61,470 bases of DNA from Mycobacterium sp. 1245805.9. GTDB taxonomy: Bacteria > Actinomycetota > Actinomycetes > Mycobacteriales > Mycobacteriaceae. A program made the position numbers and the translations under genes. The stretch spans positions 1 to 61,470 of the forward strand of contig NZ_LZKR01000085.1 of NCBI RefSeq assembly GCF_001672915.1, in the 5' to 3' direction. The notes under the pieces were generated by a model, which saw nothing but the letters and a program-made list of their open reading frames with translations, was not told the DNA's origin and made no database searches. Within the stretch, counting starts at the first letter, position 1; the number at the start of each line of letters is the position of its first letter. Positions 1 to 12,136 of this stretch are shown here, one piece after another.

Positions 1-2
1 CC

Positions 3-128
3 GGCGCCGCCGGCACCGCCGGTGCCCGCGGTTCCGGCGGTCGCAAAGCCGCCCGCGCCACCGGCACCGCCGGCACCGGAGGGCCGTCTGGATTCTTGGG
101 CGCGAACGGTTCGGACGGTTTGACCTAG
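3..128 (+). CDS. 3' end of a PGRS-like Gly/Ala-rich protein (partial)
   Basis: The first 128 bases are a GCC/GGC/ACC repeat. Frame 3 of the plus strand reads Gly at about every third residue and ends in GFLGANGSDGLT followed by TAG at 126-128, which resembles the tail of a mycobacterial PE_PGRS or PPE-PGRS protein. The start lies outside the window. The opposite strand also reads as Gly/Ala-rich PGRS-like sequence, but there is no room for a PE domain on that side because the SRPBCC gene starts at 205. The strand and family assignment is therefore tentative. Confidence 0.35.
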   Translation, partial: GAAGTAGARGSGGRKAARATGTAGTGGPSGFLGANGSDGLT

Positions 129-204
129 CAGACGCCATAAGCAACTAAACGGTTGCGCTTCGGGTTTGGTTGTGCCAGCCTGAAAGGCAACCAGGAGGTT
201 GCAT

Positions 205-690
205 ATGAGTACGGATCGAATTCAGAAACAAGTCGTGTTGCGCGCGCCGCTGGACCGGGTGTGGCGAGCCATCACCGACGCCGAGCAGTTCGGGCGCTGG
301 TTCGGCGTTCGCTTCGACGGGCCATTCGTCGCAGGGCGGCCCGTCGCCGCGACCATTACGCCGACAACCGTCGACGAAGAGGTTGCCAAGCGCCAGGAGC
401 CGCACTCCGGCGTGACGACGACATGGGAGATCGTTGCCATCGAACCGCAGCGGCGATTCGCCTACCGGTGGCAGCCGTGCGCGGGCGATCCGGATGCCGA
501 CGATGGGCCGACCACGCTGGTCGAGTTCACGCTCGCCGACACGCCCGAGGGTGTGCTGCTCACCATCACCGAGTCCGGTTTCGACGCCATCCCCGCGGCG
601 CGTCGCGCGTCGGCCTTTGAGGCCAACTCCGAGGGCTGGGCCATGCAGACCGACCTCGTGCGCCGGTATCTGGAGGGCACCCGGGTATGA
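205..690 (+). CDS. SRPBCC (AHSA1-like) domain protein
   Basis: This protein of 161 residues has the START-like helix-grip fold pattern of the AHSA1/SRPBCC family: an N-terminal strand followed by APLDRVWRAITDAEQFGRWFG, then a W-rich middle and a long C-terminal helix (GWAMQTDLVRRYLEG). Members bind hydrophobic ligands or act as small catalysts; the ligand here is unknown. ATG 205 is chosen because AGGAGG at 193-198 sits 6 nt upstream; an in-frame TTG at 199 overlaps nothing useful. The stop overlaps the start of the ArsR gene (ATGA), so the two are translationally coupled. SRPBCC/ArsR pairs are common in actinobacteria. Confidence 0.85.
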   Translation: MSTDRIQKQVVLRAPLDRVWRAITDAEQFGRWFGVRFDGPFVAGRPVAATITPTTVDEEVAKRQEPHSGVTTTWEIVAIEPQRRFAYRWQPCAGDPDADDGPTTLVEFTLADTPEGVLLTITESGFDAIPAARRASAFEANSEGWAMQTDLVRRYLEGTRV

Positions 691-1004
691 GCGCCGTCGG
701 CGCGCCGCTCTTCGACGCGCTGGGGGACGCGAATCGACTGCGCATCATCGTCCGGCTGTGCGACGTCGGGCCCTGCTCGACATCGCAAGTCACACAAGCC
801 ATTCCGGTCACCCGGCAGGCGGCCAGCAAGCACCTGGCGCTGCTGGAATCCGCGGGACTGGTCAGCAGCGCCCGCCGCGGGCGCGAACGGGTCTGGACGG
901 TGCGGACCGAACCGCTGGCCCGCGCCAGCGACTACCTCGACCAGCTGTCACGGCGCTGGGACGCGGCGGTGGAGCGGTTGCGGGCGTTCGTGGAAGAGGA
1001 GTGA
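687..1004 (+). CDS. ArsR/SmtB-type winged-helix repressor
   Basis: A 105-residue single-domain regulator of the ArsR family. The core is DALGDANRLRIIVRLCDVGP, a turn, then the recognition helix VTRQAASKHLALLESAGLV and the wing (RRGRERVWTV). No clear metal-binding Cys pair of the ELCVCDL type is present in helix alpha3, where CSTSQV stands, so a metal sensor role is not supported. It is co-translated with the SRPBCC gene and probably regulates this pair. No promoter or operator could be assigned by eye. Confidence 0.85.
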   Translation: MSAVGAPLFDALGDANRLRIIVRLCDVGPCSTSQVTQAIPVTRQAASKHLALLESAGLVSSARRGRERVWTVRTEPLARASDYLDQLSRRWDAAVERLRAFVEEE

Positions 1005-1163
1005 GTCACTCCGGTCACGGCGCGGAGGGATGTGCCGTGGTGCCCGCCTCCGAGCGACAACGGCTGTCGCTCTGAGGCGGGCACACGCGGTGCCGGCTCC
1101 GACGGAGGCGGGTGTGGCGGATGTGACCGACGCGTCGCAGTCCGGCATGTCCCAGCCCTTCGA

Positions 1164-4374
<3,211 letters not shown>

Positions 4375-4378
<4 letters not shown>

Positions 4379-5049
4379 GCCCAACGTCCGTTGCCGACGT
4401 GCTCGCGCGCATGCGGGCCATCGCGGCGCAACTGCCGCCCGATGACGGTGCCGAGGTGTTCAACGGCGTCTATCTGCGAGTGACCGAGATGATGGCGGAC
4501 CGGCTCGCGACGAGGGGCGTGTTTCACGACGACGCGTTCGTCACCGACTTAGACGTCCGGTTCGCCGGTTACTGGTTCGACGCGTACGACGCCGCCGGGG
4601 CCAAGTCCAAGGCGTGGGCGCCGCTGTTCGCCGCCCGAGAAAGCAAGGGCGTCCTGCCGATTCAATTTGCGCTCGCCGGCATGAACGCCCACATCGAGCA
4701 CGACCTGCCGCTCGCCGTGATCGCCACGTGTGCCGCGCGCCGGCTCACGCCGGACAGCCCCGGCGTGCACGCGGACTACGAGAAAATCAACGACGTCCTC
4801 GCCAGCGTCGAGGCCGAGATCCGGCGGTCCTTCCTGACCGACCTCGAACGGTCCGTCGACGATCACCTCGAGCCGGTCGCGCACCTGATCACCTCGTGGG
4901 ACATCGCGAAGGCACGCGATTTCGCGTGGCTGACGGTGCAGACGATGTGGGAGCTACGGCGCGTCAGCGGGTTGTTCGACGCGTACGCCGCGGGGCTGGC
5001 CCACACGGTCGGGATGGGTTCCCGGCTGCTGCTGACCGCACTGACCTGA
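4375..5049 (+). CDS. DUF5995 family protein
   Basis: A soluble protein of 224 residues that I place in the DUF5995 family by its central pattern: LDVRFAGYWFDAYDAAG, then FALAGMNAHIEHDLPLAVIATC and HADYEKINDVLASVEAEIRRSFL. The conserved His/Asp residues in NAHIEHDLP could bind metal, but no function is established. GTG 4375 overlaps the upstream stop, so translation is coupled to the PLP enzyme. A longer in-frame reading extends far upstream through the PLP gene and is a shadow. Confidence 0.8.
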
Positions 5050-5054
5050 ACGCG

Positions 5055-5711
5055 TCAGCGCAGCATCGTCGCCACGATGCCGGCCAGATAGCCCAGCCGG
5101 GCGACCTCCGAGGGCCGGAATTCCGGGCCCGGACGGCCCAGCACCACCGCCGTGTGTGGGTCGCCCAGCGGCGCCGCGACCATCATGGTGTCCATGTCGC
5201 GCCACGCCTGCGGCACCCACTCGGCGGTATGGTCCAGCGCCGCCGCGCGCTCGATCGGCAGCCACGGGGCAGAATCCGCCTTGGTTTCCGGGCACCCGGG
5301 GCTGCCGGCAAGGGGCTCCAGTTCGCCGTGCGAACTGCGCAACACCGTGCACCAGCTGACGCGCAGCACCTTGGGCGCCTCGTTGACCAGGACCTTCAGC
5401 CGCGACGCGTCGTCGCCGGCCGCGGCGACGTGGTCGAGCAGCTCCAGCTCGCGGTGCGCCTCCAGCAGCCCCGTATGCGGGCGGACGCTGCCCACGCGGA
5501 CGTTGGGCAATGACTCCGCGGCCGTGATCAGCCGATCCGGCATCGCCCCCGGCGGCAGCTCGATGACCAGGTCGTCGATCGCATAACCCGAGCTGCGCTC
5601 CACCACGTCGAGCGACAGGATGTCGGCGCCCACCGAGCCGAGCGCGACGGCCAGCGCGCCCAGGCTGCCCGGGCGGTCGGCGAGCTCGATGCGCAACAGA
5701 TACGACGGCAC
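5055..5711 (-). CDS. ACT domain protein (Rv3013-like)
   Basis: A 218-residue cytoplasmic protein starting with an ACT fold ([24 protein letters not shown], first 70 residues), the small-ligand domain of amino-acid enzymes and regulators. The C-terminal half looks GAF-like or degenerate ([23 protein letters not shown], then [20 protein letters not shown]). GTG 5711 gives the length of the M. tuberculosis counterpart; the longer reading to 5747 adds residues without family support. It is divergent from gatC and converges on the DUF5995 gene with a 5-base gap. Ligand unknown. Confidence 0.85.
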   Translation of the reverse strand: MPSYLLRIELADRPGSLGALAVALGSVGADILSLDVVERSSGYAIDDLVIELPPGAMPDRLITAAESLPNVRVGSVRPHTGLLEAHRELELLDHVAAAGDDASRLKVLVNEAPKVLRVSWCTVLRSSHGELEPLAGSPGCPETKADSAPWLPIERAAALDHTAEWVPQAWRDMDTMMVAAPLGDPHTAVVLGRPGPEFRPSEVARLGYLAGIVATMLR

Positions 5712-5780
5712 GGCCAACACTTTTTCACAGCAATGTATCCACGGCATTTCGGCTGGGACGGGTCCGAGGATGGCCCGCGG

Positions 5781-5836
5781 CCGAGCGTGCGGCTAGCTTC
5801 ACACTCGGCACTGAGCGTGCGGCTAGCCGCACGCTC
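5781..5836. repeat. Palindromic CCGAGCGTG repeat pair
   Basis: Two related inverted repeats lie side by side in the ACT/gatC divergent region. The first (5781-5808) starts CCGAGCGTG and ends CACACTCGG, with 8 of 9 end bases complementary. The second (5813-5836) is a perfect 24-base palindrome, GAGCGTGCGGCT on each strand. The same CCGAGCGTG...CACGCTCGG ends appear at 18502-18559. Because this copy is between divergent genes it is not simply a terminator. Confidence 0.75.
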
Positions 5837-5872
5837 GCGGTTGCCGCCCCCCGCGCCGCATCGTGGCCCGAC

Positions 5873-5878
5873 TAGGCT
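5873..5878 (+). promoter_or_regulatory. predicted -10 box of gatC
   Basis: TAGGCT is 8 nt upstream of the GTG at 5887, with no Shine-Dalgarno between them. This fits a leaderless or nearly leaderless mycobacterial transcript for gatCA. Confidence 0.4.
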
Positions 5879-5886
5879 GATCGGTC

Positions 5887-6186
5887 GTGTCCCAGATCTC
5901 CCGCGACGACGTCGCGCACCTTGCGCGGCTGGCCCGGCTGGCCTTGACCGACGCCGAGCTGGACAGCTTTGCCGGCCAACTCGACGCCATCCTCACCCAC
6001 GTCAGCCAGGTCCAATCGGTCGACGTTACCGGCGTCGAAGCGACCGACAACCCCCTCAAGGACGTCAACGTCACCCGCCCGGACGAGAGGACGCCGTGCC
6101 TGACGCAGGCCGAGGCGCTGGCCGAGGCGCCCGAGGCCGTCGACGGCCGCTTCGCCGTGCCGCAGATCCTGGGGGACGCCGAGTGA
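5887..6186 (+). CDS. gatC: Asp/Glu-tRNA amidotransferase subunit C
   Basis: GatC is the small belt subunit that joins GatA to GatB. The 99 residues have the family pattern [23 protein letters not shown] at the N terminus and end in the usual [15 protein letters not shown]...FAVPQIL tail that wraps GatA and GatB. The start is GTG 5887 behind a TAGGCT box. The stop overlaps the gatA GTG by GTGA. Mycobacteria lack GlnRS, so this complex is needed to make Gln-tRNA(Gln). Confidence 0.97.
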   Translation: MSQISRDDVAHLARLARLALTDAELDSFAGQLDAILTHVSQVQSVDVTGVEATDNPLKDVNVTRPDERTPCLTQAEALAEAPEAVDGRFAVPQILGDAE

Positions 6187-7670
6187 GCGACATCGTCCGC
6201 TCCGACGCCGCGACGCTGGCCGCCCAGGTCGCCGCCGGGGAGCTGTCGTCCACCGAGATCACCCGGGCCTGCCTGGACCAGATCGAGGCGACCGACGACC
6301 GGTACCACGCGTTTCTGCACGTGGCGGCCGACGAGGCGCTGGCGGCCGCGGCTGCGGTCGACGACGCGGTGGCCGCCGGCGAGCCGCTGGCGTCGGCGCT
6401 GGCCGGGGTTCCGCTGGCGCTCAAGGACGTGTTCACCACGGTCGACATGCCCACCACCTGCGGCTCCAAGATCCTCGAGGGCTGGCGTTCCCCCTACGAC
6501 GCGACCGTCACCGCGCGGTTGCGCGCGGCGGGCATCCCGATCCTGGGCAAGACCAACATGGACGAGTTCGCGATGGGCAGCTCGACCGAGAACTCCGCCT
6601 ACGGCCCCACCCGCAACCCCTGGAACCTGGACCGGGTCCCCGGCGGGTCTGGGGGCGGCAGCGCGGCGGCGCTGGCCGCGTTCCAGGCGCCGCTGGCCAT
6701 CGGCTCCGACACCGGGGGATCCATCCGCCAGCCGGCCGCACTGACCGCGACCGTCGGCGTCAAGCCCACCTACGGCACGGTGTCGCGCTACGGGCTGATC
6801 GCCTGCGCGTCGTCGTTGGATCAGGGCGGCCCGTGCGCGCGCACCGTGCTGGACACCGCGCTGCTGCACCAGGTGATCGCCGGGCACGACGTCCGCGACT
6901 CGACGTCCGTCGACGCGGAGGTACCTGACGTCGTCGGCGCCGCCCGGGCCGGCGCGGGCGGCGATCTGCGCGGCGTGCGCGTCGGCGTCGTTCGGCAGCT
7001 GCGCGGCGAGGGCTATCAGGCCGGGGTCCTGACGTCGTTCGAGGCCGCCGTCGAGCAGTTGACCGAGCTGGGCGCCGAGGTCAGCGAGGTCGACTGCCCG
7101 CACTTCGACCACGCGCTGGCCGCCTACTACCTGATCCTGCCGTCCGAGGTGTCCAGCAACCTGGCCCGCTTCGACGCGATGCGCTACGGGCTGCGGGTCG
7201 GCGACGACGGCACGCATTCCGCCGAGGAGGTCATGGCGCTGACGCGCGCCGCCGGCTTCGGCCCGGAGGTCAAGCGGCGCATCATGATCGGCACCTACGC
7301 GCTGTCCGCCGGGTATTACGACGCCTACTACAACCAGGCGCAGAAGGTCCGCACGCTGATCGCGCGCGACCTCGACCGGGCCTACGAGTCCGTCGACGTG
7401 GTGGTGTCCCCGGCGACCCCGACCACGGCGTTCCCGCTGGGGGAGAAGGTCGACGATCCGCTGGCCATGTACCTGTTCGACCTGTGCACACTGCCGCTGA
7501 ACCTGGCCGGCCACTGCGGCATGTCCGTGCCGTCCGGGCTGTCGCCGGACGACGGCCTGCCGGTCGGGCTGCAGATCATGGCCCCGGCGCTGGCCGACGA
7601 CCGCCTGTATCGGGTGGGCGCCGCCTACGAGGCGGCCCGCGGGCCGCTGCCGAGCGCGGCCACCCTTTAG
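6183..7670 (+). CDS. gatA: Asp/Glu-tRNA amidotransferase subunit A
   Basis: GatA is the glutaminase subunit: it frees ammonia from glutamine and channels it to GatB. The 495 residues show the amidase signature with the Lys-Ser-cisSer triad at Lys81 (PLALKDVF), Ser156 ([12 protein letters not shown]) and Ser180 ([14 protein letters not shown]), each within two residues of the positions known in Staphylococcus GatA. GTG 6183 overlaps the gatC stop. A longer in-frame reading from 5733 runs across gatC and is a shadow. Confidence 0.98.
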   Translation: MSDIVRSDAATLAAQVAAGELSSTEITRACLDQIEATDDRYHAFLHVAADEALAAAAAVDDAVAAGEPLASALAGVPLALKDVFTTVDMPTTCGSKILEGWRSPYDATVTARLRAAGIPILGKTNMDEFAMGSSTENSAYGPTRNPWNLDRVPGGSGGGSAAALAAFQAPLAIGSDTGGSIRQPAALTATVGVKPTYGTVSRYGLIACASSLDQGGPCARTVLDTALLHQVIAGHDVRDSTSVDAEVPDVVGAARAGAGGDLRGVRVGVVRQLRGEGYQAGVLTSFEAAVEQLTELGAEVSEVDCPHFDHALAAYYLILPSEVSSNLARFDAMRYGLRVGDDGTHSAEEVMALTRAAGFGPEVKRRIMIGTYALSAGYYDAYYNQAQKVRTLIARDLDRAYESVDVVVSPATPTTAFPLGEKVDDPLAMYLFDLCTLPLNLAGHCGMSVPSGLSPDDGLPVGLQIMAPALADDRLYRVGAAYEAARGPLPSAATL

Positions 7671-7724
7671 CGGCAATTTGCGCCAGGTCGCGCCATCCGG
7701 GGCCCGTGCGGGCAAGATGAACAG

Positions 7725-8756
7725 ATGCGGATCGGAATTCTCACCGGGGGCGGCGACTGTCCCGGGCTCAACGCCGTCATCCGGGCGGTGGTGCGCACCT
7801 GCGACTCGCGATACGGCTCGTCGGTGGTCGGATTCCAGGACGGATGGCGCGGGCTATTGGAGAACCGGCGCATCCAGCTGCAAAACGACGACCGCAACGA
7901 CCGCCTGCTCGCCAAGGGCGGAACGATGCTCGGCACCGCCCGCGTGCATCCCGACAAACTTCGGGCCGGGCTGAACCAGATCAAGCAGACCCTGGACGAC
8001 AACGGCATCGACGTGCTGATCCCCATCGGGGGCGAGGGCACGTTGACGGCCGCGCACTGGCTGTCCGAGGAGAACGTTCCCGTCGTCGGCGTCCCAAAGA
8101 CCATCGACAACGACATCGATTGCACCGACGTGACTTTCGGGCATGACACCGCGCTGACGGTCGCCACCGACGCCATCGACCGGTTGCATTCCACGGCCGA
8201 ATCCCACCAGCGGGTGATGCTGGTGGAGGTGATGGGCCGGCACGCCGGCTGGATCGCGTTGAACGCGGGGCTGGCGTCCGGCGCGCACATGACGCTGATC
8301 CCCGAGCAGCCCTTCGACGTCGAGGACGTGTGCCGGCTGGTCAAACGGCGCTTCCAGCGCGGGGACTCGCACTTCATCTGCGTGGTCGCCGAGGGCGCCA
8401 AGCCGATCGCCGACTCAATCACGTTGCGGGAGGGCGGGATCGACGAGTTCGGCCACGAGCGGTTCACCGGCGTCGCCCAGCAACTCGGCGCCGAGGTGGA
8501 AAAGCGGATCAACAAGGAGGTCCGGGTGACCGTGCTGGGGCACGTCCAGCGCGGCGGCACCCCCACGGCCTACGACCGGGTGCTGGCGACCCGCTTCGGC
8601 GTCAACGCCGCCGACGCCGCGCACGCCGGCGAGTACGGCCAGATGGTCTCGCTGCGCGGCCAGGACATCGGCCGGGTCTCGCTGGCGGACGCCACCCGCC
8701 AACTCAAGCTGGTGCCCGACAGCCGCTACGACGACGCGGCGGCTTTCTTTGGCTAA
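7725..8756 (+). CDS. pfkA: 6-phosphofructokinase
   Basis: PfkA phosphorylates fructose 6-phosphate in glycolysis. The 343 residues equal the M. tuberculosis enzyme in length and carry [13 protein letters not shown] (nucleotide loop), [11 protein letters not shown], the catalytic [17 protein letters not shown] and [13 protein letters not shown]. Gly rather than Asp in GGEGT argues for ATP over pyrophosphate as donor. The ATG at 7725 follows ATGAACAG; no strong ribosome binding site is visible. A large hairpin directly follows the stop. Confidence 0.96.
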   Translation: MRIGILTGGGDCPGLNAVIRAVVRTCDSRYGSSVVGFQDGWRGLLENRRIQLQNDDRNDRLLAKGGTMLGTARVHPDKLRAGLNQIKQTLDDNGIDVLIPIGGEGTLTAAHWLSEENVPVVGVPKTIDNDIDCTDVTFGHDTALTVATDAIDRLHSTAESHQRVMLVEVMGRHAGWIALNAGLASGAHMTLIPEQPFDVEDVCRLVKRRFQRGDSHFICVVAEGAKPIADSITLREGGIDEFGHERFTGVAQQLGAEVEKRINKEVRVTVLGHVQRGGTPTAYDRVLATRFGVNAADAAHAGEYGQMVSLRGQDIGRVSLADATRQLKLVPDSRYDDAAAFFG

Positions 8757-8757
8757 G

Positions 8758-8810
8758 CGGCGGCGAACAGCCGGTGGCACCGAACTGACGACCGGCTGAA
8801 TTTGCCGCCG
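8758..8810 (+). terminator. Hairpin after pfkA
   Basis: The arms 8758-8775 and 8791-8810 form 7 bp (CGGCGGC/GCCGCCG) plus 8 bp (CAGCCGGT/ACCGGCTG) around a small internal loop. It starts two bases after the pfkA stop. No U-tract follows, as is usual for mycobacterial terminators. Confidence 0.5.
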
Positions 8811-8884
8811 AAGCCCGCAGCTCACGCCAAGTCGGGGCGATATTTGTGGTTTTCCGCCAGTTCGAAGCGGCTATACCGGTTCCT

Positions 8885-10030
8885 ATGAGCAACCGCGGCT
8901 CACTTCGCGGAGCCGTTCAACAGCCGGGGTCGGGCCCGCCAGATCGCCAGCGGCCGCCGCGCCGCTGGCGCGACGACGCCAACTGGACGTCTGCCACGGT
9001 GCCGCAGCGACCCCAGCCCCCGCGGACCGCGCCGGCACCGGCGCGGCGGGTTCCGCGGTCTCGCCCCGAGCTGACCGTCGGCGGGACGGCCCTGGACAGC
9101 CTCGAGCTGCAGGAGCCCGAGGACTCCGCCGGGTTCGACTGGCGAGACCTGATCCGCCGCCTTACCGGAATCAATCTCGGCCCCGGCAAAAGCTCGGCAT
9201 ACGAGCAGGAGCTGCGGGACCGCATCCGCGCTCCACTGGGCGGCGCGTTCCCCATCGCGGTCCTCAACCTCAAGGGCGGCGTCGGCAAGACCGTGGTGGT
9301 CGAGGCACTGGGCTCGACCTTCGCGGCCGTCCGCGACGACCGGGTGATCGCCGTGGACATCGACGCCGGCGACCTGGCCGAGCGCCACGGCCGCCGCAAT
9401 CCGCTGAGCATCGCCGACCTGCTGCGGGACGGCGCGGCCACCCACTACTCGGATGTGCGGGCGCACACCTACATGAACAGCTTCGGGCTGGAGGTGCTCG
9501 GCCTGCCCGACTACGCGCGCACCGATTGGCGGCTGGAACGGCCCGACGTCGTCAGGGCTTTTTCGATTCTGCGCAAACACTATTCGGTGGTGTTGGTGGA
9601 CTGCGTCAAGGCGGTCAATTCGGCCGTGATGGACGCCGTGCTGCCGGAGTCCTGCGCCCTGGTGGTGGTCACCAGCACCTCGATCGATGCGATACGCAAG
9701 ACGAAGACGACCCTGGACCTGTTGCGCAACAAGGGTTATCAGCGCTTGATGGCGCGGACCGTGCTGGCGATCAACCATGTCGAGGCGGGCAAGGTCGCCG
9801 TCGTCGCCGCCAAGGAGCTCGACGACTTGTCCGCACGTGTCGCCGCCACCGTCGTGCTGCCGTTCGATCGGCACGTGCACGACGGCAAGGAGATCGGCCT
9901 GGACCGGCTGAGCAGGGAAAGCCGGCGCAGCTACCTGGAGATGGCGGCCGCGTTGGCCGACGTGTTCCCCGGCCCAGGCATGGAGCAAAACCTCCGCCTC
10001 GGGGCCCGGCGACCGCCGCACGGGGTCTGA
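8885..10030 (+). CDS. EspI/MinD-like P-loop ATPase
   Basis: The 381-residue protein has about 90 residues of Pro/Arg-rich disordered N terminus, then a MinD/ParA-type ATPase. The deviant Walker A is NLKGGVGKT (Lys130 and Lys135), followed by VIAVDIDAGDLAERHGR near residue 150 and VVLVDC near 235. This layout (disordered Pro-rich head plus KGGVGKT ATPase) is that of EspI (Rv3876) and the orphan ATPases related to type VII secretion, but no ESX genes are nearby. ATG 8885 is preferred to the upstream GTG-type start, which adds only 13 residues. It separates pfkA and gatB, which are adjacent in M. tuberculosis. Partner and role are unknown. Confidence 0.8.
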   Translation: MSNRGSLRGAVQQPGSGPPDRQRPPRRWRDDANWTSATVPQRPQPPRTAPAPARRVPRSRPELTVGGTALDSLELQEPEDSAGFDWRDLIRRLTGINLGPGKSSAYEQELRDRIRAPLGGAFPIAVLNLKGGVGKTVVVEALGSTFAAVRDDRVIAVDIDAGDLAERHGRRNPLSIADLLRDGAATHYSDVRAHTYMNSFGLEVLGLPDYARTDWRLERPDVVRAFSILRKHYSVVLVDCVKAVNSAVMDAVLPESCALVVVTSTSIDAIRKTKTTLDLLRNKGYQRLMARTVLAINHVEAGKVAVVAAKELDDLSARVAATVVLPFDRHVHDGKEIGLDRLSRESRRSYLEMAAALADVFPGPGMEQNLRLGARRPPHGV

Positions 10031-10044
10031 GTCGCAGTCCTAGT

Positions 10045-10050
10045 TAGGAT
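10045..10050 (+). promoter_or_regulatory. predicted -10 box of gatB
   Basis: TAGGAT is followed by 7 nt and the gatB ATG at 10058, a leaderless configuration. Confidence 0.45.
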
Positions 10051-10057
10051 CGACGGC

Positions 10058-11569
10058 ATGAGTGTTGCCGCCGGTCCCGAGCTGCTGGACTACGACGAGG
10101 TCATTGCGCGTTTCGATCCCGTGCTCGGCCTCGAGGTGCACGTCGAGCTGTCCACCGCGACCAAGATGTTCTGCGGCTGCTCCACCACATTCGGTGCCGA
10201 ACCCAACACTCAGGTGTGCCCGGTCTGCCTCGGGCTGCCCGGCTCGCTGCCGGTGCTCAACCGGGCCGCGGTGGAGTCGGCGATCCGGATCGGGCTGGCG
10301 CTGAATTGCGAGATCGTGCCCTGGTGTCGCTTCGCCCGGAAGAACTACTTCTACCCGGACATGCCGAAGAACTACCAGATTTCGCAGTACGACGAGCCGA
10401 TCGCGATCAACGGCTACCTGGAGGCGCCGCTGGAAGACGGCTCCACCTGGCGGGTGGAGATCGAGCGCGCCCACATGGAGGAAGACACCGGCAAGCTCAC
10501 CCACATCGGCAGCGAGACCGGTCGCATCCACGGCGCGACGACGTCGCTGATCGACTACAACCGGGCCGGGGTGCCGCTGATCGAAATCGTCACCAAGCCG
10601 ATCGTGGGCGCGGGTGAACGGGCCCCGCAGATCGCCCGTTCCTACGTCACCGCACTGCGAGACCTGTTGCGCGCCTTGGGCGTATCCGACGTTCGGATGG
10701 ATCAGGGCTCGATGCGTTGTGACGCCAACGTGTCGCTGAAACCGGCGGGGGCGACCGAGTTCGGCACCCGGACCGAGACGAAGAACGTCAACTCGCTGCG
10801 CAGCGTCGAGGTCGCCGTCCGTTACGAAATGCAGCGCCAGGGCGCCGTCCTGATGTCCGGCGGACGGATCACGCAGGAAACCAGGCACTTTCACGAATCC
10901 GGGTACACCAGCCCCGGCCGCACCAAGGAAACCGCCGAGGACTACCGCTACTTCCCCGAGCCCGATCTCGAGCCGGTCGCCCCCAGCCGCGAGTTGGTCG
11001 AGCAGCTGCGGCAAACCATTCCCGAGTTACCGTGGTTGAGCCGCAAGCGAATTCAGCAGGAGTGGGGCGTTTCCGACGAGGTCATGCGGGATCTGGTCAA
11101 CGCCGGCGCCGTCGAACTGGTCACCGAGACCGTCAAGCACGGCGCGTCGAGCGAGCAGGCCCGCGCCTGGTGGGGAAACTTCCTGGTGCAGAAGGCCAAC
11201 GAGGCCAACATCGAATTGGACGAGCTGGCCATCACGCCCGCCCAGGTCGCCGCGGTGATCGCGCTGGTCGACGAGGGCAAGCTGTCCAACAAGCTGGCCC
11301 GCCAGGTCGTCGAGGGCGTGCTGGCCGGGGAGGGCGAACCCGAGCAGGTGATGACCGCCCGCGGCCTGGCCCTGGTGCGTGACGACACGGTGACGCAGGC
11401 CGCCGTAGACGAGGCCCTGGCCGCCAATCCGGATGTCGCCGAGAAGATCCGCGGCGGCAAGGTGGCCGCGGCCGGCGCGATCGTCGGCGCGGTGATGAAG
11501 GCGACCCGCGGGCAGGCCGACGCGGCCCGGGTCCGCGAGCTCGTCCTGGCCGCCTGCGGTCAGGCCTGA
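10058..11569 (+). CDS. gatB: Asp/Glu-tRNA amidotransferase subunit B
   Basis: GatB is the subunit that binds misacylated tRNA and activates the glutamyl or aspartyl group with ATP. The 503 residues contain the cradle motif [18 protein letters not shown], the Cys pair of [29 protein letters not shown], and [11 protein letters not shown] in the kinase-like half. The helical and YqeY-like tail domain (residues about 330-503) binds the tRNA elbow. gatB is separated from gatCA by pfkA and the EspI-like gene and has its own predicted leaderless promoter. Confidence 0.98.
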   Translation: MSVAAGPELLDYDEVIARFDPVLGLEVHVELSTATKMFCGCSTTFGAEPNTQVCPVCLGLPGSLPVLNRAAVESAIRIGLALNCEIVPWCRFARKNYFYPDMPKNYQISQYDEPIAINGYLEAPLEDGSTWRVEIERAHMEEDTGKLTHIGSETGRIHGATTSLIDYNRAGVPLIEIVTKPIVGAGERAPQIARSYVTALRDLLRALGVSDVRMDQGSMRCDANVSLKPAGATEFGTRTETKNVNSLRSVEVAVRYEMQRQGAVLMSGGRITQETRHFHESGYTSPGRTKETAEDYRYFPEPDLEPVAPSRELVEQLRQTIPELPWLSRKRIQQEWGVSDEVMRDLVNAGAVELVTETVKHGASSEQARAWWGNFLVQKANEANIELDELAITPAQVAAVIALVDEGKLSNKLARQVVEGVLAGEGEPEQVMTARGLALVRDDTVTQAAVDEALAANPDVAEKIRGGKVAAAGAIVGAVMKATRGQADAARVRELVLAACGQA

Positions 11570-11581
11570 CGGCGAGGGGCC

Positions 11582-12136
11582 ATGTTCGATGACCTGATGG
11601 CCATGCTGGACGGCCCGGTGTTCGTCGTGACCACCCAGACCGACACTCAACCGTCGGGTTGCCTGATCAGTTTCGCCACCCAAACCAGCGTCCAGCCGCC
11701 GAGTTTCATGGTGGTGGTGCCCCGCAGCAGCCCCACCTGCGACGCGGCCCGCCAATCCGAGCACCTGGCCGTGCACGTGCTGGCGCAGCACCAGGTCGCC
11801 CTGGCCGAGTTGTTCGACGGCGAAACGGACGACCAGCCCGAGAAATTCGGTCGCTGCTCGTGGCGGGTCGGCCCGCACGGGATGCCGATCCTCGACGAGG
11901 CGATCGCGTGGTTCGTCGGCAGGACCGCGCATTGGATCGACATCGCGGATCACGTCGCCTACATCGTGGAACCCGTCGCCGGCTGGGTTCCGGATTCCTA
12001 CGAGGACGTGCTCTACCTGTCCGATCTCGACGAGATGGAACCGGGCCAGGTCGACCCGGAGCGGTTCGTCCTGCACAAGCCGGCCGCCGAGCCGCGCAAA
12101 TACGGCGTGCGGTTCACCCTGGACGGGCCCGTCTAG
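11582..12136 (+). CDS. Flavin reductase-like FMN-binding protein (Rv3007-like)
   Basis: A 184-residue protein of the FMN-binding split-barrel, flavin reductase-like group. The opening GPVFVVTTQTDTQPSGCLISFATQTSVQPPSFMVVVP is the family's flavin-contacting strand pair, followed by HLAVHVLAQHQVALAELF and GTAHWIDIADHVAYIVEPVAG-type strands. The in vivo substrate is unknown. ATG 11582 sits 12 bases after gatB, so it is probably co-transcribed. It converges on lppZ with a 4-base overlap. Confidence 0.8.
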   Translation: MFDDLMAMLDGPVFVVTTQTDTQPSGCLISFATQTSVQPPSFMVVVPRSSPTCDAARQSEHLAVHVLAQHQVALAELFDGETDDQPEKFGRCSWRVGPHGMPILDEAIAWFVGRTAHWIDIADHVAYIVEPVAGWVPDSYEDVLYLSDLDEMEPGQVDPERFVLHKPAAEPRKYGVRFTLDGPV

